Program-made: the position numbers and the translations under genes
Shown here: positions 59,231 through 64,000 of the stretch, piece by piece
Numbering within the stretch: position 1 is the first letter of the stretch
How the letters are laid out: each line of letters starts with the position of its first letter
IMG/VR virus record: IMGVR_UViG_3300042875_000652
Location: 1 to 64,000 of that record
Length of the DNA stretch: 64,000 nt
From: a virus
Direction: 5' to 3' (one strand)
Notes under the pieces: model-generated
Told to the model about the DNA's origin: nothing
What the model saw: only the letters and a program-made list of their open reading frames with translations
The model's database searches: none

Positions 59231-59305
59231 TGGTGCCCCATGAGAGAATCGAACTCCCGTAAAATGCTTAGAAGGCATTGACTTTATCCACTAAGTTAAT
59301 GGGGC
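59231..59305 (-). tRNA. tRNA-Arg (anticodon TCT), encoded CCA
   Basis: 75 nt on the minus strand. Acceptor GCCCCAT pairs with ATGGGGC, followed by A and CCA. D-stem ACTT/AAGT, anticodon arm AATGC-CTTCTAA-GCATT with anticodon TCT, T-arm GGGAG-TTCGATT-CTCTC. It would read AGA codons, which are common in the phage genes of this window. Its 5' end overlaps the last 15 bp of the HNH gene. Confidence 0.93.
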
Positions 59306-59725
59306 CCGATATGAGTGCTTTGCCCAGTTAAATTGTTGTGCCGTTCTAATTTTATGACAATTTGCACATACAATATCGCATTTTTTAATTTCTTCGTATG
59401 CCGCTTTGTCTCTTCCAGTATTTACCAAGTGAGACACATTGTACTCTTTTTCCCCACGATGGTCAAATTCTAAAACACGGATATCACTATTTCCGCAGTC
59501 CATACATGATTTATCTGCTAACCATTCAATGAATTCTTTTTGAATCCTTAATTTTCTATCGTACGCTTTGTCGATATAGTATTTTTTATTTTCTTCATAA
59601 TGCGTCTTAAAATAAACCTTCCTACACTCCCTACAGGAGCTTTGTAACCCATCTTTTTTTCCTACATTTTTAGCAAAACAATTTTTAGGTTTTACGGTTT
59701 TGCACGATGGGCATTCTTTGGTCAT
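59291..59725 (-). CDS. HNH endonuclease with N-terminal zinc ribbon
   Basis: 144 residues from the ATG at 59725. The N-terminal ribbon is CPSCKTVKPKNCFAKN ... SSCREC. The HNH domain reads CMDCGNSDIRVLEFDHRGEK, then CDIVCANCHKIRTAQQF, giving the zinc Cys pairs and the D-H, N, H catalytic order. It lies between a broken tRNA-Arg on its 5' side and an intact one on its 3' side. It is probably a homing-type enzyme. An earlier ATG at 59758 falls inside the tRNA fragment and is less likely to be the start. Confidence 0.82.
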   Translation of the reverse strand: MTKECPSCKTVKPKNCFAKNVGKKDGLQSSCRECRKVYFKTHYEENKKYYIDKAYDRKLRIQKEFIEWLADKSCMDCGNSDIRVLEFDHRGEKEYNVSHLVNTGRDKAAYEEIKKCDIVCANCHKIRTAQQFNWAKHSYRAPLT

Positions 59726-59766
59726 ATTTAAATTGTACACATTTGGGATTCTGACCATTGTTACTT

Positions 59767-59804
59767 TTAGAAGTCTGTTGCCTTATCCCTTGGGCCACCG
59801 ACGC
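59767..59804 (-). pseudogene. 5' half of a tRNA-Arg (TCT)
   Basis: The minus strand from 59804 shows acceptor GCGTCGG, TG, a D-arm GCCC-AAGGGATAA-GGC and CAGACTTCTAA ending in the anticodon loop (TCT). It begins in the stop codon of the HNH gene at 59804-60373. After the anticodon loop the 3' part does not pair: no anticodon stem partner, no proper T-arm and no CCGACGC acceptor end nearby. The HNH gene starts soon after. It looks like a tRNA remnant, perhaps cut by HNH insertion. Confidence 0.6.
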
Positions 59805-60373
59805 TAGAGGGTTGGTTTGTTCTTGCGAGAATGATACAGGTTTCTCTTTTGTTCGTTCAGTTTGTCCCGGTTCACGCGGTTGTACTCCTTCATGGACTCA
59901 ATGTTTTTCCCTTTCCTTTTTAAGTCATTGATTCGTTTGCATTCCCTGCAGACCCTATATTCTTCACCAATTTGCCTGCCCTGTTTCTTTACATATACAA
60001 GAGGTTCGAACTCCTCAAAAGAATGACCCTTTTTACAGTGAGTCTGTTTTTTCGTCTGAGGGGGATTTCTTCCTTTTTTGAACATGTCCTTCATGTTTCC
60101 TGAATTTGTATCTAGAAAAAGATGTTCGGGGTTAACGCACGGCGGGTTGTCGCAATGGTGGCAGACAAGTAGGCCCTTTGGTACTTCACCTATATGAAAA
60201 AGGTAGCTTGAAACATGAGCCCCAATCGCCGGCCTGTCTTGGTAGTACTTGAACGAACCATACCCCTTACTCGTTGGTGCGCCAGTCCAAATCCAGCAAT
60301 CTGGAAATTTATCGTTACCAGACTTATCGACCTTCTGAAAAAATCTTTCAATGAGAGGCATATTCTTAGCCAT
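59804..60373 (-). CDS. HNH homing endonuclease, copy 2
   Basis: 189 residues from the ATG at 60373 (ATGGCTAA overlaps the upstream stop). PLIERFFQKVDKSGNDKFPD, CWIWTGAPTSKGYGSFKYYQ, GLLVCHHCDNPPCVNPEHLF, LDTNSGNMKDMFKKGRNPPQ is the HNH_3-type fold (HxCxNPxCxxPxHL..G). A C-terminal Cys/His ribbon (HCKKGHSFEEF, CRECKRIND) follows. It is clearly paralogous to the next gene. The longer frame up to 60433 would overlap that gene more and has no ribosome site. Confidence 0.85.
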   Translation of the reverse strand: MAKNMPLIERFFQKVDKSGNDKFPDCWIWTGAPTSKGYGSFKYYQDRPAIGAHVSSYLFHIGEVPKGLLVCHHCDNPPCVNPEHLFLDTNSGNMKDMFKKGRNPPQTKKQTHCKKGHSFEEFEPLVYVKKQGRQIGEEYRVCRECKRINDLKRKGKNIESMKEYNRVNRDKLNEQKRNLYHSRKNKPTL

Positions 60374-60998
60374 TTTTTTTCTTTTCGTTTCTAATTCGCA
60401 TACACTCCGCGCACGTCCGATACTTTCGCCCACTTTTTTTCACGAACCACTTCTCCCCATAAACACTAAAGTCATGACCTTTTCTACAGTGGTTTAGTTT
60501 TTTAGGCTCTATTCCCTTTTCCTCGCGTCTGCGCGCAAGTCGCTCTTTCTTCCATCTTTTGTGACAAGCCTTACAATCCCGTGTGACAAAACCGGTATGT
60601 TTGCTGATTCTGTGGATTGTGTTTTCCTCATCATAGAGATGACCGTGTTTGCAGTGCGTCTTTCTGCTCTCTTTATGATTCCCGTGCGTAACCGAATAGC
60701 GCTGATTGTGAGAACGGGTCTCAGCTTCTAAATGGTCCGGACGAACACATGGAGGGTTGTTACATGTATGGCAAACTTCGCGCCCTTCTGGGACTCGCTT
60801 GCCATTTGCTTTTTGCCAGCTATAAACATGGGCACCAAGTTTCTTGTTTACCCCATCTTGCTTGATTGCAAAGTGACCATATTTTTTCACAACATAGCCA
60901 GTCCATTCCCAACAGTCTGGATAATCTGGATTAGGTCCAGATTTGTCTACCTTCTCCCAGAAACGTTCTTCTTCTGGTATTGGTTTTCTTCCTGCCAT
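60366..60998 (-). CDS. HNH homing endonuclease, copy 1
   Basis: 210 residues. ERFWEKVDKSGPNPDYPDCW, EWTGYVVKKYGHFAIKQDGV, GREVCHTCNNPPCVRPDHLE, AETRSHNQRYSVTHGNHKES is the same HNH_3 fold as copy 2. Two zinc-ribbon-like CKxGH blocks follow (HCKHGHLYDEE, HCRKGHDFSVY). Adjacent paralogues, 4 bp after nrdJ, point to a recent spread of mobile HNH genes in this part of the genome. Confidence 0.87.
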   Translation of the reverse strand: MAGRKPIPEEERFWEKVDKSGPNPDYPDCWEWTGYVVKKYGHFAIKQDGVNKKLGAHVYSWQKANGKRVPEGREVCHTCNNPPCVRPDHLEAETRSHNQRYSVTHGNHKESRKTHCKHGHLYDEENTIHRISKHTGFVTRDCKACHKRWKKERLARRREEKGIEPKKLNHCRKGHDFSVYGEKWFVKKSGRKYRTCAECMRIRNEKKKNG

Positions 60999-61002
60999 GT
61001 GT

Positions 61003-62928
61003 CTACTTTACTGGGCAGGCTCCTGTTGCGCAATCTTCCATGTCAATTTCTCCGTCAAACTTTGACTGAACAAGTGGAATAGTGAAATCAATCTTTGCGA
61101 CAGTCTTTTCATATTCTTCTTTTGTAATTTCCTCGTATGGAGGAAGAACGAAGTTATGGTCTGTGTGAAGAAGGAATGAAACAGACTTAACGCTGTCGTT
61201 GTAATTCTTTGAAAGCCATTGCTTGATTTCTTCAAGTTCTTCTTTTCTGTAATACACAGTTACCGAGACGGCATTGTCTGCCCATTCTGTCTGAAGCTTC
61301 TTGACCCACTCCAATTGCTGAACTGCTGTCATTTCGCTGACCAAAATTGACCCCTGCGGTGATTCACAAGGGAACTCAACAACATAACGGGTGTGGTCTT
61401 CTCGTCCATCGATGCCAATATCCCAGACGACCTTGTAACCCCTCTTGCGACAGGCTTCTACGAGCGGGTCGTTCGAGCCAAAACGGACCCTACGGGTGTA
61501 ATAGGCTGCAAAGGCCGGATGTATGCCCGGAGTGACTCCAGGGAGCAGAGAGAGCGTCCCAGAGGGCTGTACGGTGGTAAGACGGATGGACTTCGGAAAG
61601 CCTTTTTCTGCTGAGTACTCGGCGTCAAGGTCACGAAGGTAGTCGTATGTCGTGGAGAGCCAAGAAACCTGCTGTTCGGAGGCTTGAAGCACTCCTGTGA
61701 CGCTTTGTCCAATTCTGGCGTTCTTGCGAACAATCTTGGTTGTCTTTTCAAACGGGTAAGAAAGTCGTGTTATCTGCTTTTGTGTCATATAAAGAAGACG
61801 AGAGATAGACATCAACTGTTTTACGGACTCTACGTTCGGCAGGAAGATTGTGGACAAGTTGCACGACTCTCCATCTGCTAGGCCAATTTCAGCGCATGGA
61901 TTAAAGCCTTCAATTGAGTTGTCAACGTTCTTTTCGCCAAGTCGACCAACGGCTCTTGCAAGCTTTCTGTTAAGGAATCCGTATGGTTCGCCAGAACCGT
62001 CGTAACCCTTCCAAATCTCAGCAGGAATCTCGTCCCAACCATCGGCATAGATAGAGTTGTTGCTGTTTGCTCGCCATGCAGGAATGTTTCCACTTCCCCA
62101 GTTCTTGGCACGCTGGAAAAGAACGTCGTCAGGGTCACCTGCGGCTATTTGCGCCGACCGACGCGACGAGCCGGAAACAACAACGCGACCAATAATGTTA
62201 CAAATATCCAAAACATCGATAGACCGAAGCTTCTTTCCTACTCTGTTTTCCAGAACCTTGCAGATATCCTCCACGCCCTCAATAAGAGCGCCAGGACCCG
62301 ATGCGGTTCCGCCCATCTTGCTCAACTTTGCTCCGTACTCTCGTACAAGAATTGTTGAATAAGTAAAAGACTTACCAGTATCAAAGTATGACTTCAATAC
62401 GGCATGTAGTAGACGGCTCCAGCCCTCTCGTGAGTCTGGAACAATAATATTTGCATCGTTTGTTCTTTCGTGCGAGATAACAACGCCAGATTTGACCTTT
62501 GGAAGGTCGTGAATCTTTGAACGCTCTACTGAAAAACCAACTCCGCCGCCAAGCATCAAGTAATTGAAAAGAAACTCAAAGTCATCTATCTTTTCAATGT
62601 TTGTGAAGTAGCAGTTGTTCAAGGATGCTCCGCCAAAAGATTCAACCATTGGGGTTCCAAGCTGCCAAAGCGCCCTACCGCTTACTGAGCACCTCAAGTG
62701 ATACATGTGGTCAAAAAGTTCTTCGGCTTCTTCTCTAGTGTAAGGAACGCCGATAGCAACTGCTCCATTGACAACTCGCTGAATTGTTTCAGCCCATGTT
62801 TCTATGTTTCCATTCTCTTTCAAGCGACCATAGGTGCGCAAAAAAACGATTTCACCCATTCCGTTAAAGCCCCAAGGGACTTGCTTGTTCGCGTATGAAG
62901 CAATAAATTCATCGTCAATGAGGTTCAT
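61003..62928 (-). CDS. nrdJ: Class II (adenosylcobalamin) ribonucleotide reductase
   Basis: 641 residues, monomeric NrdJ/RTPR-type. Landmarks: GGASLNNCYFTNIE (first active-site Cys), MLGGGVGFSVERS, ESFNPCAEIGLADGESCNLS with the N-P-C-A-E-I and later Cys, PSGTLSLLPGVTPGIHPAFA, YTRRVRFGSNDPLVE, and the C-terminal Cys pair CATGACPVK. It makes dNTPs from NTPs using B12, independent of oxygen, so the phage does not need an NrdB subunit. No thioredoxin gene is visible here. ATG at 62928 with CAGGAAATT before it. Confidence 0.95.
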   Translation of the reverse strand: MNLIDDEFIASYANKQVPWGFNGMGEIVFLRTYGRLKENGNIETWAETIQRVVNGAVAIGVPYTREEAEELFDHMYHLRCSVSGRALWQLGTPMVESFGGASLNNCYFTNIEKIDDFEFLFNYLMLGGGVGFSVERSKIHDLPKVKSGVVISHERTNDANIIVPDSREGWSRLLHAVLKSYFDTGKSFTYSTILVREYGAKLSKMGGTASGPGALIEGVEDICKVLENRVGKKLRSIDVLDICNIIGRVVVSGSSRRSAQIAAGDPDDVLFQRAKNWGSGNIPAWRANSNNSIYADGWDEIPAEIWKGYDGSGEPYGFLNRKLARAVGRLGEKNVDNSIEGFNPCAEIGLADGESCNLSTIFLPNVESVKQLMSISRLLYMTQKQITRLSYPFEKTTKIVRKNARIGQSVTGVLQASEQQVSWLSTTYDYLRDLDAEYSAEKGFPKSIRLTTVQPSGTLSLLPGVTPGIHPAFAAYYTRRVRFGSNDPLVEACRKRGYKVVWDIGIDGREDHTRYVVEFPCESPQGSILVSEMTAVQQLEWVKKLQTEWADNAVSVTVYYRKEELEEIKQWLSKNYNDSVKSVSFLLHTDHNFVLPPYEEITKEEYEKTVAKIDFTIPLVQSKFDGEIDMEDCATGACPVK

Positions 62929-63017
62929 AATTTCCTGTCAGGTAGGTCACTTAATAACTGTGAGTAAATGAGTGTAGCGCAAAAACGAATAAAGAAAAAG
63001 TCGAGAGACGATGAAAT

Positions 63018-63347
63018 TTATTTTATGAAACCGTATTCTTTTGCGGTGGTCAAAGGAATGTTTTTTCCCTTTTTAAAGACAAGAATCTTCGTAATTATGC
63101 CGGGTGCAATTTCACGTTCTTCAAAATAATCTTCTTCAATATAAAAAGTTAACGAGTTGTCTAACGAAGATGAAGTGTTGTATCCCCATATTGTCTCCGG
63201 AGCGGGAGTATCTCCTACGCAGTCCCCAGTAGGGTGACCACAGACCGGACATGGTTGTCTGTCTGCCCTGTGGATATCTATTCCGGAGGAGTCGTTTCTA
63301 AAGAGCGATGATTCGCCAAATCCAGCGCTGTTATAAAATTCAGACAT
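63018..63347 (-). CDS. Small zinc-ribbon protein of unknown function
   Basis: 109 residues. CPVCGHPTGDC forms a C-x2-C-x6-C cluster near residue 35. The C-terminal part (TFYIEEDYFEEREIAPGIIT, KILVFKKGKNIPLTTAKEYG) is a compact acidic to basic domain. It resembles small phage proteins that follow the ribonucleotide reductase, but no function is known to me. It lies between nrdJ (89-bp gap) and the last gene of the window. Confidence 0.65.
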   Translation of the reverse strand: MSEFYNSAGFGESSLFRNDSSGIDIHRADRQPCPVCGHPTGDCVGDTPAPETIWGYNTSSSLDNSLTFYIEEDYFEEREIAPGIITKILVFKKGKNIPLTTAKEYGFIK

Positions 63348-63360
63348 AATATAAGTTTAC

Positions 63361-63999
63361 TTAAATTAATCTCTGCATTATAAAACCTAGGTCGGAAATC
63401 TTAGATGTTGCTGTGGTTAGATTGTCTCCAATGACGGAATCGTCTGGGTCCATCTGCAAAACCCTGCGGAGCATGGTCGGGTACTTGGTCTGGCGAGTGT
63501 ATTCGTCGGCTTTTTCTGGATAAACCAACACCTCTTTCCAGCTCACTTTTCTGCCTACTTCAATCTTGTACGGCGCTGCAACCATTGAAACGGGAGAAAC
63601 GTGGTCAGTATCTTCATCAATGGACGTGTGGCTAACGGTTATGCATTCGTAAACCGGGAGACTTTGGTCAGCAAAAGCGGTGGCAAGGTCCATGTTCTTG
63701 GTCTTATAAGAGTCCAGGGAGCAATATCCTTCTGAAACCATAGTTATCGCAGTTGACCACATGTCCGTCCTGAGGACTTTGCATAACTCTTTACATCTAT
63801 TAAATCTAGTTTCAGGGTCAAGCTTGCCAGTTTCCCCATTCATTTGGCAAATCGCTATGAGGGTGTTATCTAGCCATGCTAAAAAATGAATCGAGAGCTC
63901 TTCTCCTAGTCCATGTTCACTGACTGCTTCATCCTTGGCCATTTGGGCCGAGGTCAATGCCAGTGCCATTTTACTAAAATCATTTACATATTGCTCCAC
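63361..63999 (-). CDS. Unknown protein, probably continuing beyond the window
   Basis: 212 residues up to a GTG at 63999, the window edge, so the true start may be further upstream (the other option is the ATG at 63969, which lacks a ribosome site). It contains ALALTSAQMAKDEAVSEHGL, ELSIHFLAWLDNTLIAICQM, CKELCKVLRTDMWSTAITMV and YKIEVGRKVSWKEVLVYPEK. The look is a small conserved phage protein of the nucleotide or regulatory region. Not recognised. Confidence 0.6.
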   Translation of the reverse strand: MEQYVNDFSKMALALTSAQMAKDEAVSEHGLGEELSIHFLAWLDNTLIAICQMNGETGKLDPETRFNRCKELCKVLRTDMWSTAITMVSEGYCSLDSYKTKNMDLATAFADQSLPVYECITVSHTSIDEDTDHVSPVSMVAAPYKIEVGRKVSWKEVLVYPEKADEYTRQTKYPTMLRRVLQMDPDDSVIGDNLTTATSKISDLGFIMQRLI

Positions 64000-64000
64000 G

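Noticed and set aside
1-64000. CRISPR arrays, insertion sequences, integrase or attachment site
   Set aside because: No repeat-spacer pattern, transposase or integrase motif was found; the tRNA fragment at 59767-59804 lacks the 3' part normally used by attachment sites.

Overview
This 64 kb window is an internal piece of a tailed double-stranded DNA phage genome (Caudoviricetes). The virion has a contractile tail, shown by a sheath gene, a tube gene, a gp25/W-like and a gpJ-like baseplate gene, and a very long tape measure. Base composition looks moderate (AT-leaning), and AGA arginine codons are common. Class II (B12-dependent) ribonucleotide reductase, an M15-type cell-wall peptidase domain in the tape measure, FN3 and Cys-rich fibres, and an apparently near-leaderless promoter hint at a Gram-positive, possibly actinobacterial, host. 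That host assignment is inference only. No DNA polymerase, primase, integrase, holin or endolysin gene is visible, so the genome is clearly larger than the window.

Layout. (1) 1-20966, minus strand: the tail operon, read right to left as head-tail connector, neck, tail terminator, sheath, tube, frameshifted chaperone pair, tape measure, tail/hub proteins, spike with collagen-like repeats, Gly-rich fibre, gp25/W, gpJ, gpI-like, fibre, FN3/Cys-rich fibre. (2) 21085-21837, plus strand: two small paralogous genes. (3) 21850-26301, minus: a compact operon with a RuvC-like nuclease, two ParB-like proteins and a PAPS-reductase-like protein (IbrA/IbrB-like arrangement). (4) 26423-30677, minus: HNH, Cas4/RecB-like nuclease, Rad52-like annealing protein and the large terminase. 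(5) 30746-58821, plus: the head region with portal, two giant head polyproteins, a PepSY-containing acidic protein, several unknown proteins, the major capsid protein with a strong terminator, and a trailing group (DUF6321-like, thermonuclease-like, Cys-cluster protein, small membrane protein). (6) 58794-64000, minus: a zinc-ribbon protein, tRNA-Arg(TCT), three HNH endonucleases, a broken tRNA, nrdJ and two unknown genes.

The most unusual part is the head region. A 2916-residue ORF starts with an HK97-type prohead protease and continues with an ArdC-like antirestriction metalloprotein and a complete SF1 (UvrD-like) helicase. A second 2389-residue ORF carries a HEHAH zinc-peptidase-like segment, a ParB-like segment and further unknown segments. 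Eight copies of a short motif, basic-[LFS]-S-S-G-[KRT], sit at the domain boundaries of these two proteins. They use different codons each time, so the conservation is at peptide level. A ninth copy lies in the tape measure. I infer that the fused protease cuts these giants at the motif during head maturation and releases enzymes trapped in the capsid, which would enter the cell with the DNA.
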